NCBI RefSeq assembly: GCF_902859915.1
Contig: NZ_CADIKK010000006.1
Location: forward strand, 217,703-281,702
DNA length: 64,000 nucleotides
Source: Paraburkholderia ultramafica
GTDB lineage: Bacteria > Pseudomonadota > Gammaproteobacteria > Burkholderiales > Burkholderiaceae
Direction of reading: 5' to 3'
Program-made: the position numbers and the translations under genes
The notes under the pieces: model-generated
Seen by the model: only the letters and a program-made list of their open reading frames with translations
What the model was told of the DNA's origin: nothing
Database searches by the model: none
Shown here: positions 57,426 to 64,000 of the stretch, piece after piece
Numbering within the stretch: position 1 is the first letter of the stretch
Layout: each line of letters opens with the position of its first letter

Positions 57426-57780
57426 GTGCAACCCGATCTGGAAGTCGTGGCCGTACGCCGCGACGAATCGTTCAAAGTGTGGTCGCATGGCTATCCGTAT
57501 CGCACGGTGCGCTGGCACTTTCATCCGGAATACGAAATTCATCTGATCGTCGCGACGACCGGCAAGATGTTCGTCGGCGATCACATCAGCAGCTTCGCGC
57601 CCGGCAACCTGGTGTTGCTGGGACCGAACCTGCCGCACAACTGGGTCAGCGACGTGCCGGACGGCGAGACCATCGCGCAGCGCAATCTGGTCGTGCAATT
57701 CGGGCAGGAGTTCGTGTCGAGCTGCCTCGACATGGCGTCAGGTCGAGGCGCTGCTCGCGGACTCGCGCCGCGGCTTGTCG
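57426..57780 (+). pseudogene. AraC-family regulator remnant (5' part only)
   Basis: GTG 57426 with GGAGGCAAG upstream begins a cupin-type AraC N-terminus: [44 protein letters not shown]. The frame holds to DMAS, then breaks near 57733; in the next frame [15 protein letters not shown] continues the AraC sequence, showing a small indel. At about 57780 the gene ends and permease sequence begins. The DNA-binding half is missing, so it cannot function as a regulator. Confidence 0.8.
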
Positions 57781-57781
57781 G

Positions 57782-58018
57782 CTGATCGTCTATACGATCG
57801 CCGGTTTGACTTCCGCGTTCGCCGCCATCGTGTTGACCGCGCGTTTGATGAGCGGCCAGCCGAACGCGGGCGTCGGCTTCGAGCTCGACGCGATCGCCGC
57901 CGTAGTGATGGGCGGCACTTCGATTTCCGGCGGGCGCGGTTCGATCATCGGCACCTTGATCGGGGCGCTGCTGCTCGTCGTGCTGAACAACGACCTGAAC
58001 ATGGTCGGCGTGAATCCG
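57782..58018 (+). pseudogene. RbsC-like ABC sugar permease remnant (internal/3' piece)
   Basis: Reading in the frame ending at 58027, residues [40 protein letters not shown] and [20 protein letters not shown] match the C-terminal third of ribose-type (BPD_transp_2) permeases. There is no start, the first two thirds are missing, and the last helix after MVGVNP is cut at about 58018. Fused directly to the AraC remnant upstream and an alcohol dehydrogenase remnant downstream. Confidence 0.85.
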
Positions 58019-58158
58019 CGGACGTGACGCTCGACGTGCGCGGCGCGCATCTCGGACCCTACTGCTATCCGATCGCGATCGATCTGCTGGCGCGCGGTCT
58101 CGTGACGTCGAAGGGCATCGTTACGCACGGCTTTTCGCTGGAAGAGTGGGGCGAGGCG
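58018..58158 (+). pseudogene. Zinc-dependent alcohol dehydrogenase remnant (3' piece)
   Basis: Frame ending at 58176: [20 protein letters not shown] and LLARGLVTSKGIVTHGFSLE are typical of the C-terminal 50 residues of medium-chain zinc dehydrogenases acting on polyols. The catalytic and NAD-binding domains are absent. The sequence passes into SDR coding sequence near 58158. Confidence 0.75.
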
Positions 58159-58433
58159 TGGCGCTCGATGCTGTGACGCGGGCGCTGTGCATCGAATTGG
58201 GGCCTTTCGGGATTCGCGTGAATAGCGTGAATCCGACGGTTACGTTGACGCCGATGGCGGTGCAGGCGTGGAGCGATCCTGTGAAACGGGATCCTGCTTT
58301 GAAGGCCATTCCATTGCGACGCTTTGCCGAGTCCGCCGAGGTCGCCGCACCGATCATGTTTTTGTTGAGCGATGCGGCCTCGATGATTAGCGGCATTTGC
58401 TTGCCTGTCGATGGGGGATATACGGCCAGGTGA
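58159..58433 (+). pseudogene. SDR remnant resembling L-xylulose reductase (DCXR), 3' piece
   Basis: Residues ALDAVTRALCIELGPFGIRV, NSVNPTVTLTPMAVQAWSDP and FLLSDAASMISGICLPVDGG correspond to the C-terminal ~90 residues of DCXR-type short-chain dehydrogenases (VNPT...WSDP...IPL). The Rossmann domain and the Tyr-Lys active site are missing. A GTG at 58146 could start a 95-residue peptide, but this is unlikely to be functional. Its stop lies 5 bases from the convergent kynA stop. Confidence 0.85.
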
Positions 58434-58438
58434 ACCGG

Positions 58439-59386
58439 TTAAAGCATCGTCCTCACATGCCAAAGCTCAGGAAACAGCACCACGTCCAGCATCTTGCGCA
58501 AGTAAGGCGCACCACTGGTTCCGCCGGTGCCCTGCTTGAACCCGATGATCCGCTCGACGGTGGTCACATGCCTGAACCGCCATTGACGGAACGCATCCTC
58601 GAGATCGACCAGTTCTTCGGCCATCTCATACAGCTCCCAATGCTGCGAGGGATTGCGGTACACCTCCAGCCAGGCCGCTTCGACAGACGCGTCGTGAGTG
58701 GTCGGCTGCGTCCAGTCCCGCTCCAGCCTCGACGGAGAAATCGCAAACCCGCGACGCGACAGCAACCTCACCACTTCGTCATAGAAAGAGGGCGCTTCGA
58801 GCGAAGCCTTCACCTCGGCGAACACATCGGCGCGATGCGCATGCGGCTTCAGCATCTGTTCATTCTTGTTGCCGAGCAGAAACTCGATCTGCCGATACTG
58901 ATATGACTGGAAGCCCGAAGAACTGCCGAGATAAGGCCGCATCGCGGTGTACTCGGACGGCGTCATCGTCGCGAGCACGCTCCATGCCTGCACGAGTTGC
59001 TCCATGATCCGCGATACGCGCGCGAGCATCTTGAACGCCGGCGGCAACTCGTCGCGATGCACCGCCTTCAACGCAGCACGCAACTCATAGAGCGCGAGCT
59101 TCATCCACAGTTCGCTGGTCTGGTGCTGGATGATGAAGAGCATCTCGTTGTGATCCGGCGACAACGGGTGCTGCGCATCCAGTACCGTGCCGAGCGACAG
59201 ATAATCGCCGTAGCTCATCGACTCCGAGAAGTCGAGTTGCGCGTCATGCCAGCCGGTATCGGCAGTACCGCCAGTCCCGGCAGCGGCAGAAGCAGCAGCC
59301 GGCGCGGCCACGCGCCCATGCCCAAACGGACATCCCTGCGCCACCGGCTCTTCCGGCAAGCCCGGTGTTTGCATGTGATCGGTCAT
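58439..59386 (-). CDS. kynA: Tryptophan 2,3-dioxygenase
   Basis: Haem enzyme that opens the indole ring of L-tryptophan to N-formylkynurenine. It is 315 residues; after a variable Ala-rich N-terminus, the family core begins at [20 protein letters not shown] and continues with [37 protein letters not shown] and the proximal-haem [20 protein letters not shown]. Last gene of the kynB-kynU-kynA operon, 10 bases after kynU. Confidence 0.97.
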   Translation of the reverse strand: MTDHMQTPGLPEEPVAQGCPFGHGRVAAPAAASAAAGTGGTADTGWHDAQLDFSESMSYGDYLSLGTVLDAQHPLSPDHNEMLFIIQHQTSELWMKLALYELRAALKAVHRDELPPAFKMLARVSRIMEQLVQAWSVLATMTPSEYTAMRPYLGSSSGFQSYQYRQIEFLLGNKNEQMLKPHAHRADVFAEVKASLEAPSFYDEVVRLLSRRGFAISPSRLERDWTQPTTHDASVEAAWLEVYRNPSQHWELYEMAEELVDLEDAFRQWRFRHVTTVERIIGFKQGTGGTSGAPYLRKMLDVVLFPELWHVRTML

Positions 59387-59396
59387 TGCGCGCTCC

Positions 59397-60647
59397 TCAG
59401 GTCACTGCGCCGCGCGCGGCGAATTCAGGTGCCCGCCAGGTCTCTCGCGTGAGCACGTCACGCAAGGTTTCGACGGCATCCCACACATCGACGAAGCGCG
59501 TATAGAGCGGCGTAAAGCCGAAGCGCAACACATGCGGCTCACGATAGTCGCCGATCAGGCCACGCGCAATGAGCGCCTGCATCACCTCATAGCCATGCGG
59601 ATGTTCGAAGCTCGCATGCGAGCCGCGCTGCGCGTGCTCGCGCGGCGTCACGAGCTGGAGCGGAAACTCGCCGCAGCGCGCTTCAACCAGTTCGATGAAC
59701 AGATCGGTCAACGCGAGCGACTTCTTGCGAACCGCCTGCATGTCGGTTTGCAGAAACACGTCGAGCCCGCATTCGACCAGCGCCATCGACACCATCGGCT
59801 GCGTGCCGCACAGGAAGCGGCCAATGCCGTCATCCGGCTGATATGCGGGGTTCATCTCGAACGGCGCGCGATGACCCCACCAGCCGGACAGCGGCTGCGC
59901 GAATTCGTTTTGATGGCGCTTGGGCACCCAGACGAACGCCGGCGAACCGGGACCGCCATTCAGATACTTGTACGTGCAGCCGACCGCGTAGTCCGCGCCG
60001 ACGCCGTTCAGATCGACCGGCACCGCGCCCGCCGAATGCGCGAGATCCCACAGCGCGAGCGCGCCTTTGTCGTGGATCAGCTTCGTCAGCGCGGCCATGT
60101 CGTGCATGTAGCCCGTGCGGTAGTTCACGTGCGTGATCATCGCGATGGCGGTGTCGTCGCCGATCGCCGCGGGCAGTTCGGACGGATCGTCGACGAGGCG
60201 CAGTTCATAGCCACGGTCGAGCTGCTCGATCAGGCCTTGCGCGATATACAGATCGGTCGGGAAATTCGAGCGTTCGGACACGATCACGCGACGCTTCGGA
60301 TCGCGCGCATTCGCCACCCGCACCGCAGCGGACAGCAGCTTGAACAGGTTGATCGAAATCGTATCGGTGACGACCACTTCGTTGTCGGCCGCGCCGATCA
60401 ACGGCGCGAGCTTGTTGCCGAGGCGGCGCGGCAGCGCGAACCAGCCGGCGCTATTCCAGCTGCGGATCAGACCTTCGCCCCACTCGGCGGCGATCACGGT
60501 TTGCGCGCGTTGCGCGGCGGCGGCGGGCGGCACGCCGAGCGAATTGCCGTCGAGATAAATGGTGGCCGGCGACAGCGCGAACTGGTCGCGCAGTGTCGCG
60601 AGCGGGTCGGCGCTATCGAGCGCCAGTGCTTCGTCACGGTGGTTCAT
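59397..60647 (-). CDS. kynU: Kynureninase
   Basis: PLP enzyme that splits kynurenine to anthranilate and alanine. 416 residues beginning [31 protein letters not shown] at 31-41, [25 protein letters not shown] and the PLP lysine K227 in [12 protein letters not shown] are present, matching the Pseudomonas enzyme in position. Second gene of the kyn operon; 48 bases after kynB. Confidence 0.97.
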   Translation of the reverse strand: MNHRDEALALDSADPLATLRDQFALSPATIYLDGNSLGVPPAAAAQRAQTVIAAEWGEGLIRSWNSAGWFALPRRLGNKLAPLIGAADNEVVVTDTISINLFKLLSAAVRVANARDPKRRVIVSERSNFPTDLYIAQGLIEQLDRGYELRLVDDPSELPAAIGDDTAIAMITHVNYRTGYMHDMAALTKLIHDKGALALWDLAHSAGAVPVDLNGVGADYAVGCTYKYLNGGPGSPAFVWVPKRHQNEFAQPLSGWWGHRAPFEMNPAYQPDDGIGRFLCGTQPMVSMALVECGLDVFLQTDMQAVRKKSLALTDLFIELVEARCGEFPLQLVTPREHAQRGSHASFEHPHGYEVMQALIARGLIGDYREPHVLRFGFTPLYTRFVDVWDAVETLRDVLTRETWRAPEFAARGAVT

Positions 60648-60695
60648 GGTGGTTCCGTTGGTCAGTTCAGTGAGATTCGGTGAAGTCTGCGAGGC

Positions 60696-61334
60696 TCAAT
60701 GCGCGTCGGGCAGCGCGCGCAAGACCGCGCGCACCGGGCTCGCGTCGAGCGTGGTCAGCTTGAGCGGCAGCGCGATCAGTTCGTAGTCGCCGGGGGCGAC
60801 GGCGTCCAGCACGATGCCTTCGAGAATCGCCATTCGATGCGCGCGAATCCGGTGGTGAGCGTCCATCGTCTTCGATTCCTGCGGATCGAGCGACGGCGTG
60901 TCGATGCCGACCAGCTTCACGCCGAGCGACGCGAGCAGGTCGATCGTGGCCGGCGCGACCGCGCAGAACGCGCTGTCCCAGGCGCTCGTCGGCGCATTTC
61001 TGTAAGTGCGCAGTAAGACTCGCGGTGGCAGGTCGTCGAGCGAGCCGGCCAGGTGTTGTGGCGTCACAACAGGCGACGCGCCGATGCAGTGAATCACCCG
61101 GCAGTGGCCCAGGTACGCGTCGAGCGGCACTTGGCCGATCGGCGCGCCGTCGGCGTCGTAGTGCAACGGGGCGTCGGTATGCGCGCCGGTATGCGGCGAC
61201 AGCGTCAGCCGTGCGACGTTGACCGGCGAGCCCGCCTCCATGCGCCACACGCGCTCGATGCCGACCGGCGTGTCGCCGGGCCAGACGGGCGTCGCGGTGT
61301 CGACGGCGGGGGTGATGTCCCAGAGTGTTTGCAT
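60696..61334 (-). CDS. kynB: Kynurenine formamidase
   Basis: Metal-dependent arylformamidase that hydrolyses N-formylkynurenine to kynurenine and formate. 212 residues. The zinc motif [11 protein letters not shown] holds H48, H52, D54 and H58; the second site [12 protein letters not shown] and [18 protein letters not shown] are also present. First gene of the kyn operon, divergent from an Lrp-type regulator with a shared 130-base control region. Confidence 0.96.
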   Translation of the reverse strand: MQTLWDITPAVDTATPVWPGDTPVGIERVWRMEAGSPVNVARLTLSPHTGAHTDAPLHYDADGAPIGQVPLDAYLGHCRVIHCIGASPVVTPQHLAGSLDDLPPRVLLRTYRNAPTSAWDSAFCAVAPATIDLLASLGVKLVGIDTPSLDPQESKTMDAHHRIRAHRMAILEGIVLDAVAPGDYELIALPLKLTTLDASPVRAVLRALPDAH

Positions 61335-61379
61335 GTCTCCAGCGGCGAATTGTGTGTATGCGGGAATGATAGGCGGCTT

Positions 61380-61408
61380 ATTGCAAAATGTGATTGCGAA
61401 AAAATCAC
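61380..61408. promoter_or_regulatory. Candidate KynR site in the kynB-regulator control region
   Basis: ATTGCAAAA (61380-61388) and ATTGCGAAAA (61393-61402) repeat at 13-base spacing. GTGATT (61390-61395), seven bases, AATCAC (61403-61408) form an overlapping inverted repeat. Their position between the divergent starts suits an Lrp/AsnC binding site. Confidence 0.4.
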
Positions 61409-61464
61409 CTTCTTAGCCCTGTCTTGGAACATAATTTGAGTCAAACGGGAAAGGGAGACCGAAT

Positions 61465-61980
61465 ATGAGCGCGATCTCGCTCGACGCCACCGATTGCCGT
61501 ATCTTGACGGTGCTTCAGCAAGAAGGACGAATCAGCAATCTCGACCTCGCGGAGCGTATCTCGCTCTCGCCATCGGCCTGTCTCCGGCGCCTGCGTCTGC
61601 TGGAGGAGCAGGGCGTGATCGAACACTACCGCGCGTGTCTGAACCGCGAAGTGCTGGGTTTCGAACTGGAAGCGTTCGTCCAGGTGTCGATGCGCAACGA
61701 CCAGGAGAATTGGCACGAGCGCTTTGCCGAGGCGGTGCGCGACTGGCCGGAAGTGGTCGGCGCGTTCGTCGTGACCGGCGAGACCCACTACTTGCTGCGC
61801 GTTCTCGCGCATAACCTCAAACACTACTCGGATTTCGTGCTGCAGCGTCTCTATAAGGCGCCGGGCGTGATGGATATTCGTTCGAATATCGTGCTGCAAA
61901 CGCTGAAGGAAGATTCGGGCGTGCCGGTGTCGCTAGTGAAGAAAGCCAGCGGGCATGGCGCGTCGCATAGCGACCGCTGA
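61465..61980 (+). CDS. kynR: Lrp/AsnC-family regulator (KynR-like)
   Basis: A 171-residue regulator: the helix-turn-helix ILTVLQQEGRISNLDLAERI and LSPSACLRRLRLLEEQGVIE, then a RAM ligand-binding domain with EAFVQVSMRND and VTGETHYLLRVLAHNLKHY. ATG 61465 is preceded by AAAGGGAG. Divergent from kynBUA; KynR in Pseudomonas, an Lrp-type activator responding to kynurenine, has the same arrangement. Target assignment is by context. Confidence 0.92.
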   Translation: MSAISLDATDCRILTVLQQEGRISNLDLAERISLSPSACLRRLRLLEEQGVIEHYRACLNREVLGFELEAFVQVSMRNDQENWHERFAEAVRDWPEVVGAFVVTGETHYLLRVLAHNLKHYSDFVLQRLYKAPGVMDIRSNIVLQTLKEDSGVPVSLVKKASGHGASHSDR

Positions 61981-62082
61981 GGGCGCGCAGGTGGCCGGCG
62001 CGATGCGCGGACGGCTGCGTGGCTGGTTGATTGGTTTGCTGTTGCAGGCACCCGCCGGTGCGGCTCGCGGCGCTGGCGCTCT

Positions 62083-62127
62083 TTGCACCACTTGCACCAC
62101 TTGCACCACCTGCACCACTTGCATCGC
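62083..62127. repeat. 9-bp minisatellite
   Basis: TTGCACCAC repeated: three exact copies (62083-62109), a CTGCACCAC variant and a decayed TTGCATCGC copy. It lies in the 171-base gap between the convergent kynR and flavin reductase genes. On the minus strand it could encode VVQ repeats, but the flavin reductase has already ended. Confidence 0.9.
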
Positions 62128-62151
62128 GTCCAGAACGCGGCGGTGGCACAT

Positions 62152-62670
62152 TCAGAACGGCTTGAGCCCGTGAAACTGGCCGTTCTGAAACACCAGCGGC
62201 GCAATCTCCGCCGCATTGTCGTGCACGCCACAGCGCTCCACTTCGCCGACGAAAATCACGTGGTCGCCTTCTTCGTAGCGGCTGCGGTTATGGCATTCGA
62301 ACCACGCGAGCGCGCCGTCGAGCACCGGCATGCCGGTGTCGCCTTGCGCGTGCGACACGCCTTCGAAGCGGTCGCCCTTCACGGTCGCGAAGCGTTTGCA
62401 CAGATCGAGTTGCGACGCGGCCAGCACATTGACCACGTAGTGACTGTTGGCGCGGAACACCGGCATCGACGCCGAGCGTGTGGCGAGACTCCACAGCACC
62501 AGCGGCGGATTGAGCGACACCGAATTAAACGAGCTGGCCGTGATGCCGATCAACTGGCCGGACTCCGCACGCGTTGTAATGACGGTGACGCCGGTGGCGA
62601 ATTGGCTGAGCGCCTGTTTGAAGGCGGTCTGGTCGAAATTGGGCGGGCTGGCGCGCTTCATCGGGCGCAA
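62152..62670 (-). CDS. Flavin reductase family protein
   Basis: FMN-binding split-barrel protein of 172 residues that reduces free flavin with NAD(P)H, or binds FMN itself. Core motifs: FKQALSQFATGVTVITTRAE, GITASSFNSVSLNPPLVLWS and GDHVIFVGEVERCG. Met-4 (62661) is an alternative start. It is alone on its strand and no partner monooxygenase is present; proximity to the kyn genes may be chance. Confidence 0.9.
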   Translation of the reverse strand: MRPMKRASPPNFDQTAFKQALSQFATGVTVITTRAESGQLIGITASSFNSVSLNPPLVLWSLATRSASMPVFRANSHYVVNVLAASQLDLCKRFATVKGDRFEGVSHAQGDTGMPVLDGALAWFECHNRSRYEEGDHVIFVGEVERCGVHDNAAEIAPLVFQNGQFHGLKPF

Positions 62671-62917
62671 GCCCCTGGCGTCAACCGGGTCGAAGCCGGA
62701 CTGAACCCGTCACACGCGCGGTCGGAAACAAATGATTCGAAAGTCATAGTGAAAATCGTCGATTTGTCCCAATTTTAACTGCAATCGCGGTGCACTGGCC
62801 GCAACCCCAGCCGGTCAGTGGAAAACCCGCTAAGCTGGAAAGTCCCGCTGGTGGCATGAGCGTTGCGGCGAACCAGCACCGGCATCGGCCGACTATCAGT
62901 ATCAAGGAGCGAGCAGC

Positions 62918-63466
62918 ATGAGTCAGACAGGCGAAGTCGCCACCCTCGGTGGCGGGTGTTTCTGGTGTCTCGAAGCGGTGTATCTGGGCGTCGACGGCGT
63001 GAACTCGGTGGAATCGGGCTATGCGGGCGGCCAGACCCGGCATCCCACCTACGAACAGGTGTGTGACGGCGAGACCGGCCACGCCGAAGTGGTCAACGTC
63101 GACTTCGATCCGGCGAAGATCAGCTATCGCGAGATTCTCGATATTTTCTTCGCGATCCACGATCCGACGCAGCTGAACCGGCAGGGCAACGATGTCGGCA
63201 CGCAATACCGGTCGGTCATTTTCAGTAATTCCGAAGCGCAGCGCGAGACGGCGCTACGGGCGATCCGCGAGATCGGCGAACAGCGGATTTACGACGGGCA
63301 GATCGTCACCCAGGTGCTGCCGCTAGACGGCAATTACTGGCCTGCCGAGGCGTATCACCAGAACTATTTTGCGCAGCATCCGAATCAGGGGTACTGCTCG
63401 TTCGTGGTGGCGCCGAAGGTGGCGAAGTTTCGTCAGAAGTTCGCGCATAGGATCAAGGCGGGCTGA
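62918..63466 (+). CDS. msrA: Peptide-methionine (S)-S-oxide reductase
   Basis: Repairs oxidised methionine in proteins. 182 residues from ATG 62918, with AAGGAGCG upstream. The catalytic motif GGGCFWC places nucleophile C14 and C17; SGYAGGQTRHPTYEQVCDGETGH is split over the substrate loop, followed by FDPAKISYREILDIFFAIHDP. Resolving Cys near the end (NQGYCSFVV). Divergent from the flavin reductase gene. Confidence 0.96.
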   Translation: MSQTGEVATLGGGCFWCLEAVYLGVDGVNSVESGYAGGQTRHPTYEQVCDGETGHAEVVNVDFDPAKISYREILDIFFAIHDPTQLNRQGNDVGTQYRSVIFSNSEAQRETALRAIREIGEQRIYDGQIVTQVLPLDGNYWPAEAYHQNYFAQHPNQGYCSFVVAPKVAKFRQKFAHRIKAG

Positions 63467-63791
63467 GGGCAGGGCTCGATGGCTGCGTGATGCCGGCACT
63501 CGCGGCACTCGCCGCACGGCACGACCCGACACGACATGACACGTCGCAGGTCGGACAGCCGCGGGTGCGGCGTTTTTTGGGGGTGTCGGCGGGGGCTGGC
63601 GTGGCTTCGGCTTCTGCAGGCTCCCGCTGTGATTTCCCGCCATGAGCGTGCGCCTTCGGCCCCGCGGACACCGGCGAGGCCGCCTGTTCCACCGGCATCC
63701 CGAACAGATCGAACTGCACGGTTTCGCCACCTGCGCCATCATTGTCGCCGCTTGCCGGCTGTTCAGCTTTGCTTGTCCCGCTCTGGTCCAT
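63453..63791 (-). CDS. Uncharacterised low-complexity protein
   Basis: A 112-residue open frame starting MDQSGTSKAEQPASGDNDGA, with GGAG five bases before the ATG. Features: a short aromatic motif ETVQFDLFGMPVE near residues 23-35, an Ala/Pro/Glu-rich middle, a basic KKRRTR and a Cys cluster CPTCDVSCRVGSC. It overlaps the end of the convergent msrA by 14 bases and starts 72 bases after the methyltransferase stop. No function recognised; it may be a real but poorly conserved gene. Confidence 0.45.
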   Translation of the reverse strand: MDQSGTSKAEQPASGDNDGAGGETVQFDLFGMPVEQAASPVSAGPKAHAHGGKSQREPAEAEATPAPADTPKKRRTRGCPTCDVSCRVGSCRAASAASAGITQPSSPALSPP

Positions 63792-63862
63792 CGATCTCCG
63801 ACCCGCTGTTCAAAGTTGCGCCGCGCCGGTCCGCTCACGCACGGCGCCGCGGCGCAACCGTA

Positions 63863-64000
63863 TCACAGCGGTTTCTCGTACATGTAGCGGCGCGACCACG
63901 GCAAGGTTTTCGCGCTGCGGCCGGCTTTGCGGCACACCACCTGGTAGATCGACACGTCGTCCGCTTCGAACGCGTACGCGCAGCCGGCGAGATACACGCG
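63863..64000 (-). CDS. Cyclopropane-fatty-acid synthase-type methyltransferase (C-terminus only)
   Basis: The window cuts this gene; only the last 45 codons are visible. Reading RVYLAGCAYAFEADDVSIYQ and CRKAGRSAKTLPWSRRYMYE, it matches the C-terminal end of SAM-dependent Cfa-like proteins, which modify unsaturated fatty acyl chains of membrane lipids. The catalytic part lies beyond position 64000, so its exact type cannot be judged. Confidence 0.75.
   Translation of the reverse strand, partial: RVYLAGCAYAFEADDVSIYQVVCRKAGRSAKTLPWSRRYMYEKPL

Noticed and set aside
58146..58433. A 95-residue functional SDR
   Set aside because: It lacks the Rossmann fold and the Tyr-Lys catalytic pair, and starts within a dehydrogenase remnant, so it is treated as a pseudogene.

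Overview
The window looks like ordinary chromosomal DNA of a high-GC betaproteobacterium, most likely Paraburkholderia or a close Burkholderia relative. This is inferred from strong GC third-position bias, the PglL-MoaC pair, a BpeR/BpeAB-OprB-type efflux locus, a pgk-pyk-fba-purC-purE-purK-Sua5 block and a kynB-kynU-kynA cluster with a divergent Lrp regulator. I see no phage, insertion sequence, CRISPR array, rRNA or tRNA. Both ends cut genes: a PglL-type oligosaccharyltransferase on the left and a cyclopropane-fatty-acid-synthase-type C-terminus on the right.

Layout. 0-9 kb: pglL (partial), moaC, an M48 protease, a DUF protein overlapping a YheT hydrolase, an NTF2-like protein, waaF, a small zinc-finger protein and ilvE. 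9-18.8 kb: azlCD (branched-chain amino acid export, divergent from ilvE), then pgk, pyk, fba, purC, purE, purK and a Sua5-type gene, all on the plus strand. 18.8-31 kb: envelope functions, including a lipoprotein GDSL esterase, a sterol-desaturase-family membrane protein, dacB, an OmpR/QseC-type two-component system and a Do-family protease with a PmrA-like box in its promoter; then small conserved genes and a divergent GlxA regulator/isochorismatase pair. 31-38.4 kb: a TetR repressor divergent from a three-gene RND efflux operon, with readable promoters and operator-like palindromes, closed by a strong terminator. 38-46 kb: an NCS2 purine/pyrimidine permease, the glutathione-dependent formaldehyde pathway (frmA-fghA) and a zur-znuA-znuC-znuB zinc-uptake operon.

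46-57 kb is a polyol island. A plus-strand operon (SDR polyol dehydrogenase, binding protein, two permeases, HAD phosphatase, ABC ATPase, DUF1330 protein) faces a minus-strand operon (dalD, xylB, SorC-type regulator). Together they would import hexitols/pentitols, oxidise D-arabinitol to D-xylulose and sorbitol-like substrates to ketoses, and phosphorylate D-xylulose. Both operons carry a matching palindrome of the form GAGCA-W-TTG-Y-TC upstream, which I propose as the regulator's operator. The dalD leader also holds an exact 41-bp tandem duplication built around a 32-nt hairpin.

57.4-58.4 kb is the most unusual stretch. Four gene remnants lie head to tail on one strand: the 5' part of an AraC regulator, and the 3' parts of an RbsC-like permease, a zinc alcohol dehydrogenase and a DCXR/L-xylulose-reductase-like SDR. 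It reads as the collapsed remains of a second sugar/polyol uptake operon beside the intact one. The window then continues with the kynurenine pathway, a flavin reductase, a 9-bp minisatellite, msrA, a small uncharacterised ORF and the truncated methyltransferase. I did not find a clear candidate for a wholly new system. The best leads are the collapsed operon, the duplicated leader hairpin, the shared palindrome and the histidine-rich tail on the ZnuC-type ATPase.
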